DNA of 64,000 nt from Echinococcus granulosus (Eukaryota > Platyhelminthes > Cestoda > Cyclophyllidea > Taeniidae), in contig NW_020170429.1 in NCBI RefSeq assembly GCF_000524195.1, positions 90,525-154,524 of the forward strand, written 5' to 3'. The position numbers were made by a program, and so were the translations under genes. Numbering within the stretch: position 1 is the first letter of the stretch; the number at the start of each line of letters is the position of its first letter. Below the pieces are notes generated by a model. It did not search any database, was not told where the DNA came from, and saw nothing but the letters and a program-made list of their open reading frames with translations. This document shows, piece after piece, positions 25,965 through 38,206 of this stretch.

Positions 25965-26760
25965 ATGAGCATTTTTCGTAAACATCCATCAATGGCTGTA
26001 AGATTAAACAGTACTGTGATAGCCTGCAAAGCAGCCCAACATGGTAAGCAATTACTAGTTAAGCGATGGGACCCTCGAACGTGACTAGCCATTACAAGAA
26101 ATACACGAATATGGGCAATCATACTACCGTTTACGATGACGCCATGATGTTTTGTCGATTGATAAGGGCAAGTATTTTAGCAACCTACTTACAATTAAAT
26201 TAGTAGCGTAAATTTATCCTCTATTAAGAAAAAAGTCAGCGAAACAATGCTAGGCAGTTTAAAAATAAACCTGTGATAGATCGTATTCCCTTCTTAATCT
26301 TAAGAATTGTGAGTTAAATCAAATTTTCTAATTTTTAATGTCAAAGTAATCGAAGGGGTGGTAAGGGGCCGTTTTCCTCGCCTCAACATCCCAACAGAAT
26401 TGATGAGTAGCTACTTAAACTCATTAGAAATTCAGCAAGCAAACAAATTCCCACTACATATACAAGTAAGAAGGAATGCATCAATTGGAGGAGAATATCT
26501 ATGCTTCTTAAAGCACATAAGCAATAGCATTTATTTTAACGCACCTATATTATCATAACGGGTAATTGTGGTGGAATATATTGACGTTCTGACCTATTTT
26601 TCAATCTACTGATACCACCCTATAATTTCTGTATTAATCTCTAAACTAACTCCTTCCTGATTCTTAACAAACAGCACACTCAAAGTTTGCTTCGAAGAAG
26701 AGGAAGGAAAAGTGCTTTAAAGGTTATTTCCTCAACGGCGATATTTGGAGATATCGGTGA
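25965..26760 (+). CDS. Possible small basic protein, two exons
   Basis: Exon 25965-26043 begins with ATG directly after a strong acceptor (TTCCTTTATTTGCAG) and ends at CATG|GTAAGC. Exon 26675-26760 follows TTAACAAACAG and stops with TGA. The junction codon is GCA and the frame is kept, giving 54 residues. It contains SIFRKHPSMAVRLN, a strongly basic KFASKKRKEKC and ends GDIWRYR. The ATG flush with the acceptor could mean a trans-spliced first exon, or that this is an internal exon of a longer gene. No family recognised. Confidence 0.35.
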
Positions 26761-29700
26761 ATCCCGTTCATGGAACTCCACCTACGATTTCTAGACTAAT
26801 AGTTTCAAATTCTTTTGTACTTATGCAATATTATCATCTAAGTTTTATTGCCAAGTGGCTGCAGCAGTATATGCTTGATAGTCTATGTTTCTAGCAAAAG
26901 ATTAGTCTAAGTTCGTCTGTACTTCGAAGAGAAAACTTGTCCGACTAGATCAACTGGATAGCATCAAACAGAGACTATAAAAGCACAAGTCACTTTTGAA
27001 TTGCCAGATCTGTGAAAAGCCTTAATGAAAGAGGTAAAAATGGCATTATATACTAGTCCCCACATGACGTGTCATGATAGGAGATCCAAATCAAGAGGAA
27101 GAAGTTGAATTCGGGGGCTGAGAACGACCTTGACTGATGACTCTAGTCTTGAATTAGTTATGAAATGACGGAAAGGGCTCAAACTCGAAAAAATACACCT
27201 GAAAATTATTGCTGTTGCATATTTGATTAAATAAATTCTAGCTGTAATCCAATTTTTTTCAAAAAATAGTCGAGGTACCAAGTTTGGTCGCTATGGTATA
27301 TTTCTCAGCTTTTAAATAAAAAGCTGGTTCAAATGCAGTTTGGTTAAAAAATAAGATATACTACTATGTTTTGACTTAAAGACTTCTCATAATGACTTAA
27401 CACGGTAAGAACTTTCTTTTCCTCTTAAGTTAGGCACAATTCACTTTAAAAGTTATTAGTAAAAAATGATATGCACCTTGGAGGCGTGCGGTTTTACACT
27501 AATTTATTGAGTATTCATTAACTTAGCTTTAACTTTAGTGGTATGAAGCTCTCTCCACGGGATGCATACATCTGGCCTTCAGCCCATCCGTATGCCTAGA
27601 ATACACCTACTTTAAGACAACTTCTCTAGACACGTTCTCAAGCACTAACTCGTAGGCTGTGCTTCATGATTTACGAGCTTGGGGAAAAAGTACACAAATT
27701 AAATTTCTTTTATTAGAAAGAATTGCAGCTAAAAAAGGAACGGAAAAAGCACTTTACTTAACTAAACCACGGCCAAAGATGATATACTACTCAAGACACT
27801 GAAAAACATGAAGCATAACTTAAAAGTAACTCTCGGCATCTTGACATCAAGGAAGGATGGTTGCGCTTCGAGGTGGTCACACTTTTTGATACTTGCTCAT
27901 TTTACTCGCAAGGGTTCTAACCTCAAATATGGAATTTGTAGACCCCATCATAGTTACGCTTTAATAAAGCTAAAGCCTCGTTCGTTGGCCTTTCCATTTA
28001 CTAATTAAATAGGTTTGAACACAAGGCACTGTTAGAAAAGAATAATTTTAGACTTAAATAAACCATAGAAAAGTGCTGATTCCTTTTAAAATATTGTACT
28101 AAGAAAGGCAATAATTTGACTTCAACTTAACCAAAAAATGACAATGTTAGAGGGATAGCCTGCACTAAATCGCCGACCACCACAAAGGTAGATTAGTACC
28201 GTCCAGATATTTGCGCACTTATAGAAAAAGTTGTGTCGTTTTATTACTCAAACATTCGACTCTATTCTTGCCCTTCTCCCCGTGCAATCGGCTTCTTAAT
28301 ACCTTCGTAAAAAAATAAATACTAAGATGAAAGTTAGCATTGCAATGAACCAATTACTTGGTCCTCTTTTGACAGGACTAGAAGTCACACCCTTTTAGTT
28401 GGCGCGTGCGAGAGGGTAAGGAAGGAGTTGAGCACGAGATAAGGCATTTAAAATGCCTGATTCACATTTTTTTTATTAATAGTTGCCTCATTAAAATTGT
28501 TTTATCACTTTAAATAGAACATTAATTTTAATAAACCAGTCAAAGACTCAAACACTGCGCATGAAGTTTTCTGCAGGGGGTCCTCCTTCACAAGGGATTT
28601 TGATCATCTTCACACATCTATTCGAGCATACCACCTGCCATCTTGGTAAGTGGCTCCCAATGGGCTGATAGCAATGCGACACTCCTAACACTATATAATG
28701 ATGGTTAATTAGAAGTTTTGGTAATGCAGAACAAATAGTTGCGTTTTCATACGCCCACCAAACGCTGACGCACAGGTTAATCTCTAAGTCGATGCCACAC
28801 GCCTTTTGCCTTGGCAGCACCCACTGACGCATAACGCGGCCTGCATGAAGAGCAAACGGTGGAAGCCATGCCAAGAGGTTCAAAGTCACGACTGACAAAG
28901 TTTGTCAAGGCTCGATAAAACTTCTGTGACCTTTCCTAGTAAAATTCCCTAGCAAGAAGAAAGCATTAAGGTCTAAATACATATAGAATTTGGCCGTAAA
29001 ATAAGTTGCCTTAAACTAACCCTATTGTTATTAGACAATAATGTTTTATTAAATATTTACTTGACCAAAGATGCCGTGACCTCGCCATGACCGTGTACTG
29101 AAAGCTTTTTAAGGCACAATTACCCACCAAATTGTTATGCTTCTTCTAAATATCTTAAAATATAAAGGTGGTATGGGAACAAAGAGCCCTTATTTACTAA
29201 GATTGCTAAAAGATGCAGCGTGATTAAGAATGGGTTGTTCTTTGGATCAAGTCCAAAGCGGTCATTATAAATGAGGTTGGAGGTCAACATGCTAGAAGAA
29301 AGCTTCAATGTTTTTAAATGTATGATTTTGAAAAAAAAATAGTAAAACGAAAGGATTGAAACAACTTAAAAAGGAAATTTTTGATCAAGGCATTGGAGAA
29401 GCAACATTAGGAATACAACATCGTTGTAACTTGGGTTTCTATGTCTCTTTTATCTAACGTGGGTAATCAAAACATTCCAAAAGGCCGCGCTAGCAAATGC
29501 ATAAACGTGTAATCATATTAATTCTAAGTTCCACTTTTACAAAATTGCTTTTCTTAAAATTTACGAAAAAAAAGATGAGGTTGAGATAATAATGGATTTC
29601 AACGGCTTAAAAGCAGCTAATAGTGAACACTGGGACGATGGTAGATATTGCGACTTGGAGTTTCGCTTCCTTTCTTTTTATTGAAAAGTCAAATTGCAAG

Positions 29701-31405
29701 AGTCATTGCAAGCACAAACTTTTTCACTGATTCACTGTGGCACCACTCAAGACATGATTAAAGGCAGGGCGGGGACCACCAATTGGCGTTATCACTGTTG
29801 TCACCACTTGGCAAGATCACCAGGGGTCCAATTCTTACTAAGCACATCAAAGGCTGATGTGATTGGAGATAATAATTAATACATTCCCAGCATTACCCAG
29901 TTCATATATAGGGGTAGGCTAAATTGATAAACCACTTCCTATTCTCTCAAGGTAGAACAGTTTTTCAAGAATTTGACGCAGCTTCCGTACCATCGTGATG
30001 AAAATTAACCAATGATAAAAGGCAGGAGCGGACTTCTTTGCAGCTCGCAAAAGTATCACGCCGTATATGACTTATAAACACGGTACATACAGTCAATATC
30101 AAAGAAGCATTTACTAGGCCTTGGCTCCATTAGCCAAAGTCAACCGCCTGCCCATGACCCACCCATTATTCTACCAACTTTTTTGTAACTAGATTGAATA
30201 TGTTTTGATAAAGTAACCTCATATAGTAGTAGTGACCATGCGGACGTCGCTGGCACTTTGAGTAAATCTTTAAACCTGTCTCAGACATACGTTTGTCCGC
30301 AGATCTACAAATTGGTTGCAAAACAGAATTTTATTTCCCGCCGTAATAAATTTTAAAACCAATATTCCTTTTTTGTCTTATCTGCTGCATCGTTTTTTTC
30401 CTATAAAACGTAACTTTAATTCTATGAATTCCCAGTTTCGTATAGTTAGATTAAATAACCGCCACCAACTTCAAATTCCCTCGTGGCTAGTTTATTTGCA
30501 TGTATAAGCAAAATTCCTGATATTATAAATGCACAGGTTGTTGAGTCTATTGTTTTTGGTATAAATACTTGGAACCAAACTATTTTCCATTTCGAAGATC
30601 TGATCTGCGAGCCAAACTCAGAAAGGTAACATTGCTTCTTCAAAATGCAGCGGAGACAGGAAGGCTTCACGGTAAAATGGCAAATATTTTCCTTAGGGGC
30701 GACTCATCTACATAAGCGTAGCCGAGTATAGGTTTGGCTGGATAAATACCTTTTTAAACGAATGTCCTTTGCTTGTTATACTAAAGTCATAAAGTACTGA
30801 GAGCTGAAATTTTGCAAGTGCACAGGGAAAACGTAATACCTTCTTTACAGCGATTTCTCACTGAAACTGTTTGCACACTTATAAGGCATATTAACTGCGC
30901 CAAATAGGGTTTATTGGTCATTAAAAGCCATTTCACCATCTTACTCTATAGAAGAATAGATGAATTAACATGTGACAAAACCCGCAACATTGTTTCAAGG
31001 CAGTTTATTACCTTCTCTGAAGCATCAGCGCATTTTGCGCTTTTGAGCCAAAAAGTAAAAATACACTTTCATGGATTATTTCTGCTTGGTGCAATACGGA
31101 AATTACCTCCAAAGTCCTTATTAAAGAATGATTGAATAAATTATACATAAGCTCACATGGTCAACATCTCTCTTAAAGTAAGAAGCTAGTTGAGTAGGTC
31201 TAGTTTCAGAAGCCTGATGTCCATGATTCGTTTTAAATTTAGTAAAATAAGGGGAAAATGTATTTATCAAATATCAACAACTGGCCAGTTTTAGTGAAAT
31301 ATTTATTTCATCAGCCAAGTTGAGGTGAAAGGCAAACATGGGCCGTGGATTAGTTTGGAAAAAATAAAGTGAAACAGCTGGCGAAACCAGCCATAGCCTC
31401 GATAA
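26761..31405. other. Long AT-rich stretch with one exon candidate
   Basis: The best signal is 28577-28645 (+): acceptor GTTTTCTGCAG, donor TTG|GTAAGT, frame GSSFTRDFDHLHTSIRAY. It could join 28776-28827 through codon TGG and stop, but the second acceptor is poor. A 116-residue minus ORF covers the same bases (28548-28898), so the strand is uncertain. Elsewhere only short AT-rich ORFs. No RNA gene seen. Confidence 0.35.
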
Positions 31406-32875
31406 TCAGTACTGCACAATGCGGTAGATTGTAAACGGCCTAGACTTCCGATTATCTAATGACGACGAAGATGACACAGAGGAAGAAGAGCTAGAACTCC
31501 GGTTTCGCCTCTTTGGTGGAGCTCTGTGGGACCTCGGTTTTTCGCTAGCACTTCTTATTATGTAGGCATCTTCAGCCATGCTGTCGCTGTCACTGTCACT
31601 GCTGCTGAAATTTTCCCTATCCACATGGAAGTAGTAGATCTTTGAAGATAACTTTCCCACATCCTTCCGAGACATTTCAGGAACTGATTTATTCTTTGGT
31701 TTTTGCTTATCTCTACGTGCAGAATAGGGCAAGGCACCTCCATTGGACCGTTCAGACTTTTTCAAGACCGAACGAGCTTTGATATCTTCACCTTCGTCCG
31801 ATGAACTACTGGAGCTAGAGTAGTTGACATTCCGTTTTTCTAATCCACTGAGCTCCAAAGACTTGCGTCTTGTGGTCATACCTTGCCTCGGTTTGTAGAC
31901 TACAAACTGGTCTTTCGTTTCACTGTATTCCACAGGCTGTTCACGAGAAACAAGAATAGAAGTTGGAGTGGTTATGGATTGTGGAACTTGAGGAGTTAGG
32001 GTTGTAGAGCTTGAGGTTCTACTCAACGAAACCGATCTTTGGTTTGTATATTCTCGTGTTGAAGTGGGAGTTGGTTTGGTTCTAGACAAAGATGAAGAAT
32101 GTGACATTGATCGAGTAACACACTGGTGACAGCTTGAGCGAGGAGCCACAAACTGTTCTGAAATGTGGGAGGTTGCTGAAGTTCTAGATATTGTTCCTGT
32201 ACGCAATGGTTGACGTTGTGGGCTTGGAGAAGGTGTGATTGTGGATCGAGAGGATATGGGTCTAGAAGTTTCTGTAGGGGGGTCAAACGGTTGACGTCGT
32301 AGAGCAGGTGATGAATGTGATGTCGCTGACCTACTATTTTCAAATGGAGGAGGAGCAGGGCTCGCTGAAGGGGTTTGTAAAGCCGAACTTTCGGAGGCAC
32401 CTCCAGTAACAACAATTGATGCAGTATTCACCGGGGGCACTGGCATGTTTATTTTATGTTCTGGAGCCCATTGAGATATTTGCAGCACATCGAAGAGCTT
32501 ACTCAGCTTATCTGCTTTGGGGGCTGAAAGAACGATGTATTGTTTAGGTATACCCTTGCCCCGAATGCCAATCACCACAAAATTAGGTTTTTCCGAGAAT
32601 TGGTAGAAGCTCTTCACTGCATCATAGGGCACCTCCTTCAATTTCAAAGCGCTATACGCGCCCTTCTTCTTAAACATCAGAGCGTCATCTTTAGCCACTA
32701 CTTTGGCTTTCCGGGCTTTTTTGTCGTCCGTGTGCTTCTTTAGCGCTTCCAAAGCCTCATACGGGGTGTGACCATCATTGAAATTAATTCCCTCACTGCC
32801 GTAGACATTAAGGATCTCATCATAGTATATTTGCTCTTTGCCTTTCTTTCCGGGTATTGGTTTCAATGTTGTCAT
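31406..32875 (-). CDS. PH/PTB-like domain protein with long Ser/Pro/Arg-rich tail (family member A)
   Basis: Intronless frame of 489 residues from ATG 32875 to TAG. Residues about 1-145 form a Lys-rich alpha/beta region: a helix with TPYEALEALKKH, a strand ALMFKKKGAYSALKLKEV, then FVVIGIRGKG and QYIVLSAPKADKLSKLFDVL. The order of strands followed by a final helix resembles a PH/PTB fold. The region aligns with the starts of the genes at 40632-42026 and 56522-58079. Residues 155-330 are low complexity (Ser/Pro/Thr), then SSSSSSSDEGED, FSSSDSDSDSMAED and a final RSSSSSSSVSSSSS block before PFTIYRIVQY. Such a tail is expected to be disordered and phosphorylated. Binding partner unknown. An acceptor-like GATTAGCAG lies 15 nt before the ATG. 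Confidence 0.9.
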   Translation of the reverse strand: MTTLKPIPGKKGKEQIYYDEILNVYGSEGINFNDGHTPYEALEALKKHTDDKKARKAKVVAKDDALMFKKKGAYSALKLKEVPYDAVKSFYQFSEKPNFVVIGIRGKGIPKQYIVLSAPKADKLSKLFDVLQISQWAPEHKINMPVPPVNTASIVVTGGASESSALQTPSASPAPPPFENSRSATSHSSPALRRQPFDPPTETSRPISSRSTITPSPSPQRQPLRTGTISRTSATSHISEQFVAPRSSCHQCVTRSMSHSSSLSRTKPTPTSTREYTNQRSVSLSRTSSSTTLTPQVPQSITTPTSILVSREQPVEYSETKDQFVVYKPRQGMTTRRKSLELSGLEKRNVNYSSSSSSSDEGEDIKARSVLKKSERSNGGALPYSARRDKQKPKNKSVPEMSRKDVGKLSSKIYYFHVDRENFSSSDSDSDSMAEDAYIIRSASEKPRSHRAPPKRRNRSSSSSSSVSSSSSLDNRKSRPFTIYRIVQY

Positions 32876-35800
32876 TGCAACCTCTTTTTTCTGCTAATCG
32901 TGTGTAGTACACTCCGCTTGAAAGTGTAATTATATTTGGTGAGCCTACGAATAGCCTGCCTTGTGTGCTGAGTGGATTGGCTAGTCTGTGGCGAATGGAT
33001 GTTTGCCTCGTTGTTAAGTGGGTGCTCAAGATCAAAAAAGAATTCCCCGCTGACTAAATTATTGCGTGTTCTCTTGTATTACACTTCTGAACTCGGTGGA
33101 AATGGTTCCATGTGCTGGTGATTAAAACTATTGGAGGTGATGATAACGACGACTCGCACTTGCTTATGAAACGTGTTTAGAGAGAGCTTTTGAAAAAGTT
33201 AGAATTGCTAGCTTTCATCCTATCACTCCTAACCGACTTCATGGAAACGTGATTTTAATTTGAAAGACTACACTAAAAGATAAGTTTGCCTTAGAGTCTG
33301 AAATGCAACCGCCAAAAAACTCCAGCTTTTTATCTTCTCTTTCTTTCATAAATACAATGCTGCGGTAAAATTTTTGTGCCAAATTAACCAAATACTAATC
33401 CTGTATCTGAAAGATGATACAGGAAAACAAGGATACAGTGACTCCACAATTAAGCCTATCAAATTTTTTCCCAAAAGTGTGTCCTTCTTGTGCCAAGTAG
33501 AACGCAAGTGATGTTAGCGACAGAAGCTGACAGCCTTCGCTACGAACTAACTGTTTCGAGGCAAAAGAGAAGTACTGCGAAGAACCGATTATAAATTTAA
33601 TGCGAAATGATTGGTAGATATTAAAAATTGGACGGAGGTGCTAAAATGGGTCAATTCTAGGGCTTACTAGGCTTGAGAGCTTAGCTGTTCAAAGAATGCC
33701 AAGGCAAGAACTCTGGTCACAGTCTCAATTGCGTGTGACATCGAAATGACCAAAGAGGGCAAAGGGGCTCCTTCAAGGGTGTAAATGTTCCATTATCAGG
33801 CAACAATAGTCTTATAAAGTCCTGATAAGACTTTTAAATAGCTTCCATAAGCAAAGGCGCAACTTTCTTTGAAAAGGAGCATCCATCAGGTGGATCCAGG
33901 CACATAATTTGCCGTCGAATAATGGATAATAAATCGAAGTTTTAACAAACTTTGTTTAGCAGCAGATTTATAGATCATTAGTGCAAGTGTGCCACTTTTA
34001 TCATTGAAAAACTTGTCATCCTCTCCTGTTTTTAGGGCTGATGTTTATGGAAACTGCCTGACCTAAAAATGACCCAATAATAGAAAGGCAAAAAAATATC
34101 GGGGCCTAATAACCGGCTTAAGTTGATGGTTGCTTATGTAAGTATACTTATTTTAGCCATTAGAATTTAGTAGAAATACTTATATTGTATAACTCATTAT
34201 GATTAACTGGAATTCATTTCTATGTGCGAGCCAGACTTTTCCGAGAAACGCAAAGTCAGGTCGTTACGAGACGGAGCCCCCGAAAAATTGCAGCCTAACG
34301 GTCCAAGATTGGCCTGTGAAGTAATCTGGACTTGTCATACACAACTCCACAAATGGGAGCTTGGCTCAATTATGAATCTACAAAGACCTGTTTTAACACC
34401 TTGTGGCCTTAGTGAGGGGATAGAGTGAATAATGGCAAGTGACAGGCCGCCTGCTTGACTCACCATAAATCAGCAGGTGGCTGTCCACCCTTAAAAGTAG
34501 TAGTGTCAGTAAAGGGTCTCAAAGTAAGTTGTAAAATGATTTTTTTTTAATTCAAGAAGTTGCCACCGCTCCATTTCGATGATAAAACCTACCCTCCCAA
34601 GAAGTGAGGTTTTGGAGTCGGTAAATTAGTTAATTTCAAAAGAGGACCGGTGGCTGAGACTCAAAGTGATTTTGAAGGTTAAAGTCTTTGCCATCAGGCA
34701 TTTGTTTTCTTGATCTTACTACACCTTCAAAGACAGGAGAGCAATAAGATGTCGACTATAAACTTATTAGGATCGTCAACATTTAAGCAAATGTGATCTG
34801 ACTGTAGTCTCATCCAGATATATTGTCCCAGAAAAGTGGGTTTAAGGGAGTGTGAAAAAAGGAGATTTTCAAATTTTATTGCTTTAGAAGAGCTAACTTC
34901 TTAGTTATGAAGTCATTTTTGTGTACTGAAGCCATTACACCCACGTTTTTTTGGGTTAATGCCAAAAACGGTTCTGCTTATACATGATGCTTTGTGGCAC
35001 CCCAGGTCTTTTCCGCTAGCAAAAGAAGCCGTAATACTAAGACAGAATATATACCGCTACTGATGTGAATCGGAGGCCATGTCGCCCAGCCGAAGCACGA
35101 TTTGTGGAATTTTAAGTGCTCGAGAAGCGAAATCGAAGGGTAAAGCAAACAATCAGAGCATTGTCGTTTGTCTGATAACTTCTAGAATCCCATCAGAGGT
35201 GAGTGTGTAGGCCGACTCTTTACACAAAAGTGAACTGATGATTTGTGCTAAGGAAAAAACGTTCACCCTTCAAAATATGCGAAAAACAAGCATTGTTCAA
35301 TTCAAGGGGGGACTTTGAATCTCAAATAAGAGACAAGTTTGAAATATCGCATTAAAGGTGATACCTTTCCGGGTAACTTGCTTCAACGTTCAAGGTGAAT
35401 GAGTCATCTGTTAAGTAAATAAAATTTGAGGTCTTGCATACCCAGATCGGGACCTGAAGTACTAACGTTGTTGCATCAGTAGTGGTTTAAATAATGAAAC
35501 TACTCTTGGAGTATAAAGGCACAATAGGCGAATCTCCACAAATTTTGAACAAAAACGAGGCACGTTTTTACGTTTAGTGTACTGTAGAATTGCGCTAGAC
35601 GGGTGTATTTATTAGCCTAAGTAACCCACAAGGCTGCATTCCCTGCAACCCACTAACAACAACACTTCACTGGGGCAACTTTGATTAAATTTTATGATCC
35701 CCTGCATGAAGAGGTGTCTAGGTATCATTGACACTGACTTATCATTTCTACACCTTTTTTTAATTTACCTACATGACTGGAGGGATTTTATCGACAGTAT

Positions 35801-37882
35801 CGTGACACTAGAAGATTTCACATCTACACAAGAAGTTGTGACGACGGTCATCAAAATGACTTGATATTTTTGATGTTAACAAATACGTGAACCCTAATTT
35901 CTCGTATCCATTCAGCACGCCCTAATTTTGCAGACATTTCCAGTACATCACCAAGCCCCACCCTAGATCTGCAGTAGGAGTACACTGAAAAGGCTTAATT
36001 TCTTAGAGCTAGGATACCTGTCAACGAAAGTTGAAGTAGTAGAGAGGAGTATTAAGAAATTCTATACGATTTTAGAACCTTTTAGCTAAAGCTTGCATAT
36101 TTTAATGGGTTTTTTGCTAATCCATTATGACGCAAAAGTTTGTAACTTATGCTAATGACTTAATCTGGAGGTCAAGTAAATATAACCCAGTTTAGTAAAA
36201 TGTTTGACAGCATGACTTTTTTCATATCACTTTTTGAATATGCATGTTTTGAAGATTTTAAGACCTATTAAAGAAGCAGCCGAATTTGTGGGAATCAAAC
36301 AGAAACGCCTTTAAGCTTAAAGGCTTCTCGGATTTCATTGAATCAAGACAATATCTTTATACAATGTAAAAATTGATTGCTCGGTCCAAGACTTTGATCT
36401 CTGCACCTAGAAAAAGTCATATGTTAAACTTCCATTTGTGACACAGAGTAACCAGCAGGGCATTCAATAAACCGGCCAATCAAATGGTAACCTTAGCTTT
36501 TTATAAGTTTCTGATTGGCTAAAACCGGTGTCTGCAGCCTTTAATTTGCCAGTGAGGAATTGGCGAAATATAATGCGGTTAAAGGTTAATCTAAAATGGT
36601 TTTTTGATTTGAATGAGCTTGATACTTGTAGCTAAAAATGCTGCGCATCGTGTTCTACTCTCAATCGTGTTAAATAAGATACTTGACATATCAATAAATC
36701 AGTTAACCAATCGAATGACTTACTTAACTTCATGGAAGTTCCTGAATGGCTGGAATTTGTGCTTTCCGTTTTTGATTTAAAATAGAAATATTAGCAAAAT
36801 ATGTACTCATATTACGGCTTAAGCTCACTTCTCATCCTCTTAAAAGGTAAATCATCCAAAGTTTGCACGAGTTTTAAAAATCTCTATTTACAGAGTACTG
36901 AATGTGTTTTGGTCTACTCTAAATATGCAAAAGGCAACATATGCCAAGATATGTAGTAGCGACGATAAGAAAAATGGAAACCCAACCAAAATATTTAACA
37001 CTTCATACCTTAAAAATTATTAGAGTATTGATAGTAGAATGATAGTTTGCTGACAGCAATAACTCTTCCCCTACATTCCTGCGCTATCACAGTAATCACA
37101 AGTAAGGCGGTAAACATGTTTGGGCATAATAAACTACCAACTGTGTGTATCTTGCTGCCTGCTTACAAATATACCAATCAAATCAATGGTGGAGAATATG
37201 AAACTCTCCTCATGACCCATACAGGGACGTTTTAGACCAACCTAGGGGTTTTAAGCCTGCAAGAACAGATAAAGACACTGCATCTCATTCGCTCCTACAC
37301 TGAAGTCACCTCCGATTAGCCAGTGACAACACAAACCTCTACGATCAAACAGACCCCCATCTCCTCCATAAAAGGCCAATTCTATTGACAGAAATTTGGT
37401 AAAAAAGATGTGCTTAACATGTTGCTCGCACGAGATTATCATAAAATGGTAGTTGTTGTAATTCTAGCAAAAATAGGAACAGGTTGTGGATTTTAACATT
37501 GCATTTTTATCCCGATGGTCCCATGGAACGCCTTGGTGGTCCTTTAAATGTCCTCATTCTTTGGGACAATAAAGAGTAAGATCTTTAAGCTGATTCTACA
37601 CTAATCGTCAATGGAAGTCATATCTTGACGGTGAGGAAGGGTGAATTAGGGAAACCAATCTGCGAAAACCAGGGACGGAGATCAGTGATAAGATGTTATC
37701 CAGACGTACTGCCTTAGAATTAAAGTAAAATAAGAAGAAAATGTTACATCTAATGCCTCCCTTAAATCAAAGAAGGGAAGGTTAGCACAAGACCCTCATC
37801 CTGAATGATGCAAACGGTCTTCTTATTAATCAAACAATGGATGATATTTACCATCCACTAACATTCACTCCTAAATCCTTAC
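32876..37882. other. Long non-coding stretch
   Basis: Holds the probable 5' region of the gene at 31406-32875 and then AT-rich sequence. One first-exon candidate is seen at 35079-35198 (+): a good start context (GGCCATGT), 40 open codons (MSPSRSTICGILSAREAKSK at its start) and donor GAG|GTGAGT, but no partner exon. An ORF at 34222-34428 (+) has fair composition only. CCAATCA/TGATTGG and flanking CCGG bases at 36467-36528 form an imperfect inverted repeat. A short repeat lies at 34996-35036. Confidence 0.4.
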
Positions 37883-38206
37883 CTGACTGATGGCAATGTT
37901 GCGGACCCTCCTTAATGATTCAATTGGATCAGAAGTTTCGCCCTCTTTGAAAACTGTTTTGGGGAAAGGGAGAATGTGCAGGCCTTCACGTATGTCCAAG
38001 GCGTTGTGTTTTCTCGCAAGAATAGGACAAGCTCCCCACTGATTAACATTGGCTAGTCCTGATGATCTCGGCTGTTTTTCAGGGTAAAGCCTTCTTACAC
38101 GAGGGGGATAGATTGTGGCCACAGCTGTTTGGCCTTCAGCAAGTGAATGATTTCTGGTAAACAAGCCCACTTGCGCTCCTTTTACACCCAGACCAATTGT
38201 AGTCCT
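37883..38206 (-). CDS. Internal exon of an unknown gene; paralogous with the exon at 49034-49156
   Basis: A 108-codon phase-0 exon between acceptor CGCCAGCCTTAG and donor AGTCAG|GTAAGG. It reads LFTRNHSLAEGQTAVATIYP, RRLYPEKQPRSSGLAN, ACPILARKHNALDIREG and ends LRRVRNIAISQ. The last 39 residues align without gaps to 49034-49156 (19 identical by my count), which supports real coding. No domain recognised. Other exons are not located: a short ATG exon at 38726-38748 has a good donor but the wrong phase, and no partner downstream is evident. Confidence 0.6.

Noticed and set aside
32023..32415. Minus ORF of 130 residues.
   Set aside because: Shifted frame of gene A, produced by its low-complexity Ser/Pro region.
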